DNA of 64,000 nt. It comes from Flavobacterium sp. ZT3R18 (GTDB lineage: Bacteria > Bacteroidota > Bacteroidia > Flavobacteriales > Flavobacteriaceae). The translations under genes were made by a program, and so were the position numbers. Location of the stretch: assembly GCF_007097385.1 (NCBI RefSeq), contig NZ_VJZS01000003.1, positions 124,001 through 188,000 on the forward strand. The letters run 5' to 3'. Positions 52,791 through 61,118 of the stretch are shown one piece after another; within the stretch, counting starts at the first letter, position 1; each line of letters begins with the position of its first letter. The notes under the pieces were generated by a model that was not told the origin of the DNA, did not search any database, and saw nothing but the letters and a program-made list of their open reading frames with translations.

Positions 52791-53579
52791 ATGTCTCAAA
52801 ATACAAAAGAACTAAAACTCGCTGTACTCATTGATGCCGACAATGTTCCCTACAGCAACGTAAAAGGAATGATGGAAGAAATCGCCAAGTTTGGAACCCC
52901 AACAACCAAACGTATTTATGCTGATTGGACCAAACCCAATGCCGGAGGTTGGAAATCGGTTTTACTCGAACACGCTATTACACCCATACAACAATACAGT
53001 TACACCGTAGGGAAAAACTCCTCCGATTCGGCTATGATTATTGATGCGATGGATTTACTGTATTCGGATAAAGTAGATGGTTTTTGCATTGTTTCCAGCG
53101 ATAGCGACTTTACAAGATTAGCCATCCGATTAAGAGAATCCGGCATGAAAGTCATCGGAATTGGCGAGAAAAAAACGCCTAATTCCTTTATTGTAGCTTG
53201 CGACCGTTTCATTTATATCGAAGTTTTGGATGGCGCCATCAAAAAGAAAAAACCAAAAGCAACCGCTTCAACTACTGCCGCAGATACCAAAGACACAAAA
53301 AAAACTACCGAAAAAGAAGTCTCCATAAAAATCGACAATCAAACCATAGAGCTAATAGAAGACACCATCGATGCTATTGGTGATGATGATGGCTGGGCTT
53401 TCTTGGGTGATGTGGGAAACCTAATCGTAAAGAAAAAACCCGAGTTTGACCCTAGAAGTTACGGTTTCAATAAACTGACACCTATGTTAAAATCCCTAAC
53501 CGATATTCTGGAAATAGACGAAAGAGATTCAGATAAAAAAGGAATCAAGCACGTATATGTGCGATTGCGTTATACATAG
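52791..53579 (+). CDS. NYN-domain protein with C-terminal OST-HTH (LOTUS) domain
   Basis: NYN domains are PIN-like nucleases, and LOTUS domains bind RNA or partner proteins. Residues 8-150 form the NYN domain: LAVLIDADNVPYSNV with the acidic D-x-D, VGKNSSDSAMIIDAMDLLYS, and FCIVSSDSDFTRLAIRLRES with paired Asp. A Lys/Thr-rich linker (about 152-180) joins the C-terminal OST-HTH domain (about 182-260: LIEDTIDAIGDDDGWAFLGD, then FDPRSYGFNKLTPMLKS). The architecture suggests an RNA nuclease with a targeting domain. It stands alone, and its leader is long and repeat-rich. Confidence 0.93.
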   Translation: MSQNTKELKLAVLIDADNVPYSNVKGMMEEIAKFGTPTTKRIYADWTKPNAGGWKSVLLEHAITPIQQYSYTVGKNSSDSAMIIDAMDLLYSDKVDGFCIVSSDSDFTRLAIRLRESGMKVIGIGEKKTPNSFIVACDRFIYIEVLDGAIKKKKPKATASTTAADTKDTKKTTEKEVSIKIDNQTIELIEDTIDAIGDDDGWAFLGDVGNLIVKKKPEFDPRSYGFNKLTPMLKSLTDILEIDERDSDKKGIKHVYVRLRYT

Positions 53580-54064
53580 CCAATTGTATTTTTTTAAAAT
53601 AGACTTCAATAGTTACAGACATGGGGATGAATTTTCACATCTTTCTAATCAAAATTTCCCCTAATATAACGAGACATTAGACTATATCACAAAAAAGGAG
53701 GGCGTATGTACCACCCTCCGATTTGTAAGTTCTGATTCATCATTATCTAACTTATACCCTAAACCCGTATAGCTGACTATTGAGATACTTTTTCTAATAT
53801 TGAAATATTTGTGATATTATATGCTCAAGTAATTAATCAAAACCACAATCAAATGTACAACATGTTTCATTCTAAATGTATATTTATCAATACTTTAACC
53901 GTTATTTAACTCGTTTTAATAGACAAACTAAATACTAACAATACAATTCCTAATATTATAGTGTAAATTGATTTAGTTCAATAATTTGTATGCTTGTCCG
54001 TGTGTTTACCAAAAATTGTTTTGAATCACGAATTCAAAAGCCAAACCGTAATATTAGATTGAAA

Positions 54065-54125
54065 TCTGCGGAAGTCTGCGAGTTCCGCGCGGAAATTTCA
54101 CGCAGAACTCGCAGACTTCCGCAGA
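54065..54125. repeat. Perfect 21-bp inverted repeat
   Basis: The arms at 54065-54085 and 54105-54125 are exactly complementary (starting TCTGCGGAAGTCTGC) around a 19-base loop. It lies 40 bases beyond the KilA-N stop. The rest of the 53580-54164 gap holds an AT-rich stretch and a GGAGGG/CCCTCC stem at 53697-53719, with no gene that I can support. Confidence 0.85.
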
Positions 54126-54164
54126 AAAGAATCAGTAACAATCATTTCGATACAAACCCTATTT

Positions 54165-54989
54165 TTACTTCAAATTCTTAATTTGTTTACTATTGACCAA
54201 TGCTTTCATTTGAGTAATCGCAATGGCATTGAGTTGCAAAAGTCTTTCTGGTTGCGTTTGACCTTGATGTATAAAAACCGCATTTACGCTTTCTAGATTC
54301 GACAAAACCACCAATTGCTCTATCGTAGCGGCATCTCTGATATTTCCTTCGGTGTCTAAATTTTCTGCTCTCCATTGTTTTGCCGTCATACCAAATAAAG
54401 CTACATTCAGTAAATCGGCCTCATTAGCGTAAACAAAATTAATTTTACTCTTATCGAGCACTACTGGAATTAGATTGTGTTTTATGGCATCCGTATGAAT
54501 ATGATAATTCACTTTTGCCAAAGTTCTCTGAAAACTCCATTCTAGTTTTAGTCGGTCATTTTCGTCGTCTTTTAAACGTTGGAATTCTACTATTAGATAT
54601 AATTTAAATTCAGACGAAATCCAAGACGCAAACTCAAAAGCGATATCTTTATGAGCAAAGGTGCCGCCATATCTTCCAGATTTAGAAATGATTCCTACTG
54701 CATTTGTTTCTGAAATCCACCGTTGTGGCGAAAGAACAAAGTAGTTACTTCCAGCTTCATTTTTAAACCTCTCGAATTCGAGAGGTTTAAAATCTGGGTT
54801 GCATAGTTTTTCCCATAGACCAATAAACTCAATAGTGCTTCGACTGCGCATCCAGTTATTGATAACGGCGAAAGGTTCTGAACTATTCCGAGATTTTGCA
54901 ATATCCGTTAACGAAATATAATCACTGGTTCCGTTCGATACTAATGTAACACTTGTTCCTTTTACATTTATTATTTTACTTTTTGCCAT
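54165..54989 (-). CDS. KilA-N domain protein
   Basis: The KilA-N domain is a phage-derived DNA-binding fold. This 274-residue protein carries it at about residues 10-125: GTSDYISLTDIAKSRNSSEP, then NWMRSRSTIEFIGLWEKL, then SGRYGGTFAHKDIAFEFASW. The helical C-terminal half (ANEADLLNVALFGMTAKQWR and QLVVLSNLESVNAVFI) is typical of chromosomal KilA-N proteins in Bacteroidetes. It is a lone gene without phage neighbours. A 30-base perfect palindrome lies within the coding sequence (54762-54791) and encodes FKPLEFERFK. The DNA target is unknown. Confidence 0.9.
   Translation of the reverse strand: MAKSKIINVKGTSVTLVSNGTSDYISLTDIAKSRNSSEPFAVINNWMRSRSTIEFIGLWEKLCNPDFKPLEFERFKNEAGSNYFVLSPQRWISETNAVGIISKSGRYGGTFAHKDIAFEFASWISSEFKLYLIVEFQRLKDDENDRLKLEWSFQRTLAKVNYHIHTDAIKHNLIPVVLDKSKINFVYANEADLLNVALFGMTAKQWRAENLDTEGNIRDAATIEQLVVLSNLESVNAVFIHQGQTQPERLLQLNAIAITQMKALVNSKQIKNLK
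54762..54791. repeat. 30-bp perfect palindrome inside the KilA-N gene
   Basis: The sequence is its own reverse complement over 30 bases, centred on GAATTC at 54774-54779, with the half TTTAAACCTCTCGAA. It encodes residues of the KilA-N domain region. Confidence 0.9.
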
Positions 54990-55242
54990 AGCGTCATTTA
55001 TTTACAACCATCTCGTTTTATAATGTACGTTTTAAGAGTGTTCTTTTCTTCCAAAAGCATTTAAAATTTGGTTGTCAGGAACCGCTTATTCATTTTTATA
55101 GGAATAAAATTTCTTCGTGGCGGTTTCAACTTTAAAACAATAACTTTGCTAAAATAAGAATAAATCAATTCATTGCAATAAGAATTTTCTTCATTTACCA
55201 CATGCCATTTAAGTCAATTACACTAAAAAAACTGAATCATCC

Positions 55243-55497
55243 ATGAAAATCGTATTCGCCACCAACAACGCCAATAAAATCCTAGAAATACAAAGCATGC
55301 TTCCTGAAAGCATTGAAATAATTAGTCTCGAAAGCATTGGTTGTTACGAAGAAATCCCCGAAACGGCTGATACTATTGAAGAAAATGCCATAATGAAAGC
55401 CAATTATGAAACCAAAAAATACTGTTATGCTTGTTTTACCGATGATACTAGACTCGAATCTGAAATTGAGAGAAGTGAAATCAAATATAAACAGTAG
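55243..55497 (+). pseudogene. Truncated, decayed copy of rdgB
   Basis: The first 55 codons are nearly the same as those of the intact rdgB at 56237-56818, including a stretch of more than 70 identical bases in the middle. Similarity then fades: YETKKYCYACFTDDTRLE replaces YITEKYGYDCFADDTGLE, and the frame soon ends after SEIERSEIKYKQ, losing two-thirds of the enzyme including the catalytic centre. It has an ATG in the right place but would be inactive. A lipoprotein gene lies between the copies. Confidence 0.88.
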
Positions 55498-55517
55498 AAA
55501 TCATAAATTTTTGCCAT

Positions 55518-55548
55518 AAAAAAAACCAACATTACTGTTGGTTTTTTT
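55518..55548. terminator. Bidirectional terminator
   Basis: The stem AAACCAACA/TGTTGGTTT has A- and T-runs on its two sides and lies between the rdgB fragment and the convergent lipoprotein gene. Confidence 0.85.
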
Positions 55549-55568
55549 ATTCGATACAAAATAAACTA

Positions 55569-56000
55569 TTATTTTGTAAAAATGTCATTTACAAGAAAAG
55601 ACTGTCCAGATAGAGTTAATGTATATCTAAGAGTCAAACCAGAATCTGTTACACTCACTATTTCATAAATATCAGTATCAGTACCTAATTTAATTGTGAT
55701 TTTATTTCCCTCTTTAGACCATGTCCCAGTTTCTTTTGAAAGAGTACAAGCTGAACCTTCGTAATCACCATAGACAACAACACCTCCAGTTTTAATTTCT
55801 AAATAATTTTTAGTACAGCCTACAGTATTTTCAGGGTTGTCCTCCTCTTTAGAAGTTACTCCATTCGCTGTCATACTCATTTTGCTCAAATTCCATTTTC
55901 CTTCAATAGAAGCCTCAGCTGTATCATCATCTTTACTACAAGACACAAAAGACATTCCCAAAGCTAAAACAGATACAAATAAAATACTTAATTTTTTCAT
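55569..56000 (-). CDS. Lipocalin-like lipoprotein
   Basis: This 143-residue secreted protein has a signal peptide ending in the lipobox FVSC (Cys at residue 21) and a following SKDDDTAE acidic patch, as in Bacteroidetes lipoproteins that reach the outer membrane. A beta-rich domain begins with EGKWNLSKMSM, the lipocalin-like (DUF5004-type) start, and includes the GTWSKEGNKITIKL strand pair. Two Cys may form a disulfide. The ligand is unknown. It lies between the two rdgB copies. Confidence 0.85.
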   Translation of the reverse strand: MKKLSILFVSVLALGMSFVSCSKDDDTAEASIEGKWNLSKMSMTANGVTSKEEDNPENTVGCTKNYLEIKTGGVVVYGDYEGSACTLSKETGTWSKEGNKITIKLGTDTDIYEIVSVTDSGLTLRYTLTLSGQSFLVNDIFTK

Positions 56001-56213
56001 TATTTTTTAAATTTACAATTATTAAAGTGCAATATTATATATAAAAAACTTAATAAAAAAAATATTTTTCAGATAATTTTACCTACAGACAAGTTTTATT
56101 AAATAAAAGCCAACATGAATTATTTACCCAATTTTGATCAATCATTTAAAATCAAATTATTACAAAACAAAAAAATATTGAGAATAAAAAACAAACGCAT
56201 TTTAAAAACTGTG

Positions 56214-56221
56214 TAATTTTG
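56214..56221 (+). promoter_or_regulatory. Putative -7 element TAATTTTG
   Basis: This TAnnTTTG match overlaps the upstream possible start at 56219 and lies 15 bases before the preferred rdgB ATG at 56237. Confidence 0.55.
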
Positions 56222-56236
56222 TCTCAAAAAAAGAAA

Positions 56237-56818
56237 ATGAAAATTGTATTCGCAACCAACAACGCCAATAAAATCCTAGAAATACAAAGCATGCTTCCTG
56301 AAAGCATTGAAATAATTAGTCTCGAAAGCATCGGTTGTCACGAAGAAATTCCCGAAACGGCTGATACTATTGAAGAAAATGCCATAATGAAAGCCAATTA
56401 TATAACCGAGAAATATGGTTACGATTGTTTTGCAGACGATACAGGGCTAGAAGTGGATGCACTTAATGGTGAACCAGGCGTATTCTCGGCTCGCTATGCG
56501 GGAGAACAACGCTCGGCAGAAGACAATATGACGCTGTTACTTTCAAATTTGGAGGACAAAACCAATAGAAAAGCCCAATTTAAAACCGTCATTGCTTTAA
56601 ACCTTAAAGGAAAACAATATCTTTTTACGGGTATTGCACGAGGCGAAATCACTTTGGAGAGAGCAGGAAATCAAGGTTTTGGTTATGATCCCATCTTTAG
56701 ACCTGAAAATCACCAAGAAACTTTTGCTCAATTGCCATTGGAAACCAAAAACAAAATCAGCCATAGAGGAAAGGCTACGGTGGAACTTATTGCTTTTTTG
56801 ACTAATAATCAAATCTAA
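56237..56818 (+). CDS. rdgB: dITP/XTP pyrophosphatase (Ham1 family)
   Basis: RdgB hydrolyses non-canonical purine triphosphates such as dITP and XTP to monophosphates and so protects DNA. The 193-residue protein has the N-terminal FATNNANKILEIQ, the catalytic segment FADDTGLEVDALNGEPGVFSARYAGE (Asp pair at about 68-69), GFGYDPIF and the SHRGKA end motif. All are intact. A -7 promoter element overlaps the upstream start at 56219, so translation begins at the ATG at 56237 with a very short leader. A truncated copy lies 1 kb upstream. Confidence 0.95.
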   Translation: MKIVFATNNANKILEIQSMLPESIEIISLESIGCHEEIPETADTIEENAIMKANYITEKYGYDCFADDTGLEVDALNGEPGVFSARYAGEQRSAEDNMTLLLSNLEDKTNRKAQFKTVIALNLKGKQYLFTGIARGEITLERAGNQGFGYDPIFRPENHQETFAQLPLETKNKISHRGKATVELIAFLTNNQI

Positions 56819-56966
56819 GAGAAAATGGCACGCAGATTTTGCAGATTTACGCAGATTTTTTTTATTTCATAAGGTCTTCTTTAAACCCAAATTCCACATT
56901 AAAAATCATTGGCTTTTTTGATGGTTACAGGTCAAATACAATCTTTTATGTCTTCTGAAAATCCTG

Positions 56967-57151
56967 AAAGGGTGAAATGATTATAGAATAAGTAATTACA
57001 GCGTCCCAAAACCCCGAAGGGGTGATATTTTCGCATCTTAATGTTTTGATTATTAAGATGTGTTTTTTCAATTAAAAAAAATTAAATAATTTCATCCCTT
57101 CGGGATTTACTCGCCGATGCCATGCGTTTTCTATAATCATCACACCCCTTT
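56967..57151. repeat. Imperfect inverted repeat with GGGGTGAT/ATCACCCC cores
   Basis: The outer arms are 56967-56988 (AAAGGGTGAAATGATTATAG) and 57129-57151 (its imperfect complement). Inside lie ACCCCGAAGGGGT (57011-57023) and ATCTTAAT/ATTAAGAT. Confidence 0.7.
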
Positions 57152-57352
57152 CGGGGTTTATACCAATTGTATTTGTTAATCTAATAATTCCAAAAGTTTC
57201 GGGACTGGTAGCGCACTCATTATAATTTGTCTTCGACATGAAGTCTAATGCGGATTCTGGGTTAAAAATATAATTTGTTGCCCCCCCGTAGCTTTTGCAA
57301 AGGTCTTATGAAAATAAAAAGTGGTAGAATAGCCCCGACAGAAGGGAAAATC

Positions 57353-57398
57353 CTTTCTGGTCTCGTCCCGTCTTTTTTGACGGGACGAGACCAGAAAG
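57353..57398. repeat. 20-bp perfect hairpin (GACGGGACGAG family)
   Basis: The arms at 57353-57372 and 57379-57398 are perfectly complementary (inner GTCCCGTC/GACGGGAC) around a TTTTTT loop. AGCCCCGACAGAAGG lies upstream at 57331. No gene is seen in 56819-57651, and AATCTAAAATC-type repeats fill 57500-57560. Confidence 0.85.
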
Positions 57399-57622
57399 AT
57401 TGGAATGATGGCGGGACGGATTTTGTTATGGAAAGAAAAATGTTCTGCTCCTAAAAACCATTATTTTCTGATCAAAATTTCTTCTTTAAAAACCCTTCTT
57501 AGACCTCAAAATCCAAAATCAAAATTCTAAATTCTAAAATCTGAAATCTAAAATTCTGATTATCAAATACTAATAAAACATTAAATCTTAAAATAGCATT
57601 AGTTTATATGAATTATAAACAG

Positions 57623-57630
57623 TAATTTTG
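57623..57630 (+). promoter_or_regulatory. Putative -7 element TAATTTTG
   Basis: This TAnnTTTG match lies 21 bases before the preferred helicase ATG at 57652 and overlaps the longer alternative frame at 57628. Confidence 0.5.
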
Positions 57631-57651
57631 CACCCTATTTTAAAAATACAT

Positions 57652-59589
57652 ATGAATAAATTTGAACAATTAGGATTGAGTGAATCGTTACTGAAGGCGA
57701 TTTTAGATCTAGGATTTGAGAATCCGACCGAAGTACAGGAGAAAGCGATTCCCCTATTATTGGAAAAAGACACAGATTTAGTTGCGTTGGCTCAGACAGG
57801 GACAGGGAAAACGGCAGCTTTTGGTTTTCCAGTTATTCAGAAAATTGATGCCGACAACAGAAATACACAAGCATTGATTTTATCTCCAACACGTGAATTG
57901 TGTTTGCAGATTACCAACGAAATTAAAAACTACTCTAAATACGAAAAAGGTATTAATGTGGTAGCAGTTTACGGTGGGGCTAGCATTACAGAACAAGCGA
58001 GAGACATTAAGAGAGGCGCACAAATTATTGTGGCGACTCCAGGAAGAATGCAAGATATGATAAACAGAGGATTGGTAAACATTTCTCAAATTAACTATTG
58101 TATCCTTGACGAAGCAGACGAAATGTTGAACATGGGTTTCTACGAAGATATCGTAAACATCCTTTCTACTACGCCTGATGAAAAAAGCACATGGTTGTTT
58201 TCTGCAACTATGCCTGCTGAAGTAGCACGAATTGGAAAACAATTCATGAAAGATCCAATTGAAATTACAGTTGGAGCTAAAAATTCAGGTTCTGCAACGG
58301 TTTCTCACGAATTTTACCTAGTAAATGCACGTGATCGTTACGAAGCTTTGAAACGTTTGGCAGATGCTAACCCTGATATTTTCTCAGTAGTTTTCTGTAG
58401 AACAAAACGTGATACACAAGCTGTTGCCGAAAAATTGATCGAAGACGGATACAGCGCTGCTGCTTTGCACGGAGATTTATCTCAAGCGCAACGTGATGGT
58501 GTTATGAAATCTTTTAGAGGAAGACAAATCCAAATGCTTGTAGCTACTGACGTTGCTGCGCGTGGAATTGACGTTGATAATATTACTCACGTAGTAAACT
58601 ACCAACTTCCTGACGAAATCGAAACGTACAACCACCGTTCTGGTCGTACTGGTCGTGCTGGTAAATTAGGAACTTCTATCGTAATTGTTACTAAAAGTGA
58701 ATTGCGCAAGATTTCTTCTATCGAAAGAATCATCAAACAAAAATTCGAAGAAAAAACGATCCCTTCCGGAATTGAAATCTGCGAAATCCAATTGTTGCAC
58801 TTAGCCAATAAAATTAAGGATACTGAAGTTGATCACGAAATTGACAACTATCTTCCAGCTATCAACAATGTACTTGAAGGTTTATCGAAAGAAGAATTGA
58901 TCAAGAAAATGGTATCAGTAGAATTTAACCGTTTTATTGCTTACTACAAAAAGAACAGAGACATTACGAATCAGTCTTCAAATTCTGAAAGACGTGATCG
59001 TGATGATAGAGATGGTGCTCCAAGAGAAAACAACAATAGCGGTGCTACAAGATATTTTGTAAACATTGGTTCTAGAGACAATTTCGACTGGATGTCATTA
59101 AAAGATTACTTGAAAGAGACATTAGACTTAGGTCGTGATGACGTTTTCAAAGTAGATGTAAAAGAAGGTTTCTCTTTCTTTAACACAGATCCAGAACACA
59201 CGGATAAAGTTATGGAAGTATTGAACAACGTACAATTAGAAGGACGTCGTATCAATGTTGAAATCTCTAAAAACGACGGTGGTGGAAGAAGAGATCACAA
59301 CGGAAGAGATTCTAGAGGTGGTGGAAGCGGATTTGGTGGTGGAAGAAGTTCTGCTCCAAGAAGAGAAGGAAGTTTTGCTCCTAGAAGAGAAGGATCTGGC
59401 GGATTTGGTGGCGGAAGAAGTTCTGCTCCTAGAGAAGGTGGTTTTGGACCAAGAAGCTCATCAGCTCCAAGAACAGGTGGTTTTTCATCTGACAGAGCAC
59501 CAAGAGAAGAAGGTTCATCTGATAGAGCTCCAAGACGTTCTGAAAGCTTTGGTGATGCGCCAAGACCTAGAAGACCAAGAAGAGACTAA
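57652..59589 (+). CDS. DEAD-box RNA helicase with DbpA-type RNA-binding domain and RGG-like tail
   Basis: This ATP-dependent RNA helicase has 645 residues from MNKFEQLGLS. The Q motif, Walker A AQTGTGKT, PTRELCLQI, ATPGRMQD, motif II DEADEMLNMGF, SAT and HRSGRTGRAG are all present. A DbpA-type RNA-binding domain follows (about 460-545: RYFVNIGSRDNFDWMSLKDY). The final 110 residues are Gly/Arg/Ser-rich, with repeated GGGRSSAPR units, an RGG-like tail for RNA binding. The shorter start is chosen because the longer frame overlaps the -7 element. It probably helps ribosome assembly or cold growth. Confidence 0.95.
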   Translation: MNKFEQLGLSESLLKAILDLGFENPTEVQEKAIPLLLEKDTDLVALAQTGTGKTAAFGFPVIQKIDADNRNTQALILSPTRELCLQITNEIKNYSKYEKGINVVAVYGGASITEQARDIKRGAQIIVATPGRMQDMINRGLVNISQINYCILDEADEMLNMGFYEDIVNILSTTPDEKSTWLFSATMPAEVARIGKQFMKDPIEITVGAKNSGSATVSHEFYLVNARDRYEALKRLADANPDIFSVVFCRTKRDTQAVAEKLIEDGYSAAALHGDLSQAQRDGVMKSFRGRQIQMLVATDVAARGIDVDNITHVVNYQLPDEIETYNHRSGRTGRAGKLGTSIVIVTKSELRKISSIERIIKQKFEEKTIPSGIEICEIQLLHLANKIKDTEVDHEIDNYLPAINNVLEGLSKEELIKKMVSVEFNRFIAYYKKNRDITNQSSNSERRDRDDRDGAPRENNNSGATRYFVNIGSRDNFDWMSLKDYLKETLDLGRDDVFKVDVKEGFSFFNTDPEHTDKVMEVLNNVQLEGRRINVEISKNDGGGRRDHNGRDSRGGGSGFGGGRSSAPRREGSFAPRREGSGGFGGGRSSAPREGGFGPRSSSAPRTGGFSSDRAPREEGSSDRAPRRSESFGDAPRPRRPRRD

Positions 59590-59644
59590 GGAAAAGTTTG
59601 CAGAAAGCAGGTTGCAGGAAGCAGGTTTTAGATTACCATAATAA

Positions 59645-59680
59645 GAAAAAAATCCCAAACTCGTTTGGGATTTTTTTTTG
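59645..59680 (+). terminator. Terminator after the DEAD-box gene
   Basis: The stem AATCCCAAAC/GTTTGGGATT with a T-run follows the helicase stop by about 55 bases. Sense-strand TTTGCAGAAAGCAGGTTGCA repeats lie between stop and hairpin. Confidence 0.9.
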
Positions 59681-59830
59681 TTTAATGCCGATTATGTACA
59701 CAATATACAGTCCAATAACGATTGGACAATTAAAAGTACGACTGGTATAGAATGAGGCTTATTTTATAGTCAACATCATTTTACTACTCTACATTCTGTA
59801 ACCTGCTTGATGTTTCTGTTTTTCTGTTTT

Positions 59831-59869
59831 CTGCCCTCTGCAATCTGCCCTCTGCAATCTGCCCTCTGG
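59831..59869. repeat. 14-base tandem repeat (CCTCTGCAATCTGC)
   Basis: The unit CCTCTGCAATCTGC occurs two and a half times. It lies in the gap before the 59967-60734 gene, which holds no other gene; a GTCCAAT/ATTGGAC hairpin lies at 59712-59729. Confidence 0.75.
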
Positions 59870-59966
59870 TTTGCACTTTATATCTACTGTTAATTTTCTT
59901 ATAATTATACTGGAACTACAAAATATTTAATCCTGTTTTATTACTTTTAAAGTTTTAAATCAGTTT

Positions 59967-60734
59967 ATGAAATATTTTGTAGTTTTTTTATTTTTAATAG
60001 CCTCCATAAGTACAGTTGCCCAAACCACTGATACTCCCGTAAAAGTTTCTGGTACCATCATCAGCGACAACACTGGCACCCCGCTAGCCAATGCAAATAT
60101 CATCAACATCAATCAAGTTACCGGTACTACTACTGATGACAAAGGTAATTTTGAGATTGCAGTTACTCAAAGTGACACCTTGCACATTACCCTTCTTGGT
60201 TATCAATCCTTACGAGTTAGAGTAACCAATGACTGGGTGAAAAACAAAAAAACAACCATTCAATTGACCCAAAAAGCAATCGCTTTAGAGGAAGTGGTCA
60301 TAAGCCCATACTATCTTACCGGTTATCTAGAAATTGACTCCAAATTAATCCCCATAAAAGAAGATTACCGTTATAGTATTTCTGGATTAAATCAAGCTTA
60401 TGAAGGTGGACAATACGCCCCTGAAGCTTTTGGAAAAGTGCTCGGGTCCATATTCAATCCTGCCGATATGCTCTATAATGTCTTCGGGAAGAAACCCCAA
60501 CAGCTCAAAAAACTCAAAGAGATGCGAAAAGACGACACCGTGAGAAACCTTCTAGAAACCAAATTTGACAGAGAAACCATTTCATTACTATTAGGTGTTA
60601 CTAAAGACGAGATTGCCGAAATATTAACCAGATGTAGCTACTCCGAAGCTTTTATCAAAACCGCTAATGACCTTCAAATCATGGACGCTATAAGTGGTTG
60701 TTATGAACAGTATAAGGTCTTGAAGAAAAAGTAA
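59967..60734 (+). CDS. Secreted protein with carboxypeptidase-like regulatory domain
   Basis: This 255-residue protein begins with a signal peptide (residues 1-19, ending TVAQ). A carboxypeptidase-like regulatory beta-sandwich follows (about 24-105: VKVSGTIISDNTGTPLANAN, then TTTDDKGNFEIAV). The remaining 150 residues are mostly helical with EEVVISPYYLTGYLEID and a region with many Lys. It may be a periplasmic adaptor or TonB-related accessory, with no enzyme motif. Sense-oriented CAGTCGCAGTTTTCAG repeats follow the stop. Confidence 0.82.
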   Translation: MKYFVVFLFLIASISTVAQTTDTPVKVSGTIISDNTGTPLANANIININQVTGTTTDDKGNFEIAVTQSDTLHITLLGYQSLRVRVTNDWVKNKKTTIQLTQKAIALEEVVISPYYLTGYLEIDSKLIPIKEDYRYSISGLNQAYEGGQYAPEAFGKVLGSIFNPADMLYNVFGKKPQQLKKLKEMRKDDTVRNLLETKFDRETISLLLGVTKDEIAEILTRCSYSEAFIKTANDLQIMDAISGCYEQYKVLKKK

Positions 60735-60835
60735 AGCTAGTTTGCAGTCTATTCAGTCGCAGTTTTCAGTATAGAACGAGTAAAAAAGTTTTCAGTCGCA
60801 GTTTTCAGATTGCAGTATTCAATAACAAGTCTAGT
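60735..60835 (+). repeat. 3' CAGTCGCAGTTTTCAG repeats
   Basis: Two TTCAGTCGCAGTTTTCAG-type stretches follow the stop in sense orientation. The gap 60735-61118 also contains the hairpin element at 60861-60914 and matching motifs for the minus-strand gene. Confidence 0.8.
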
Positions 60836-60860
60836 TTTCAAAATCATTTAGGCGTGCCAC

Positions 60861-60914
60861 CATAAAGAGAAGGGGCCAACTCATCGCACTGGTGAGTCGG
60901 CCCCTTCTCTTTAT
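60861..60914. repeat. Long hairpin element (GGGGCC/GGCCCC)
   Basis: The 16-bp perfect arms ATAAAGAGAAGGGGCC and GGCCCCTTCTCTTTAT are followed inward by ACTCA/TGAGT. It is flanked by AGGCGTGCCACC upstream and GTCGGGCTTCC downstream, a layout common in Bacteroidetes intergenic repeats. Confidence 0.85.
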
Positions 60915-60925
60915 GCTGTCGGGCT

Positions 60926-60943
60926 TCCCGATAATTATCGGGA
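60926..60943. repeat. 18-bp palindrome TCCCGATAATTATCGGGA, copy 3
   Basis: An exact copy of the palindrome in the ychF leader and at 30131, here immediately downstream of the long hairpin element. Confidence 0.8.
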
Positions 60944-61118
60944 TGGGCTACTTCGGTAGCTTCCGTCTATCCCTCACGTAGCATTTCCGTAATCTAAGAA
61001 CCTTAGTGTAAAACTAGAAAATAAAGTTTAACTTGAATTCTCCAATCTGAATACTGATGCTAAATTCACCAATCTGGAAACTGTGACTGAATACTGTGAC
61101 TGATCACTCAAAAACTGA

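Noticed and set aside
53697-53719. Terminator for the NYN gene
   Set aside because: The GGAGGG/CCCTCC stem has its T-run only on the minus strand, lies over 100 bases past the NYN stop and more than 400 bases from the KilA-N stop, so no gene can be assigned.
59255-59641. A 128-codon Glu/Val-rich frame overlapping the end of the DEAD-box helicase
   Set aside because: It is the shifted-frame reading of the Gly/Arg/Ser-rich tail; low-complexity DNA gives a long but meaningless frame.
60861-60914. tRNA-like or small RNA gene
   Set aside because: It is a single long hairpin with no cloverleaf, T-loop or CCA end, and the flanks fit a dispersed repeat better.
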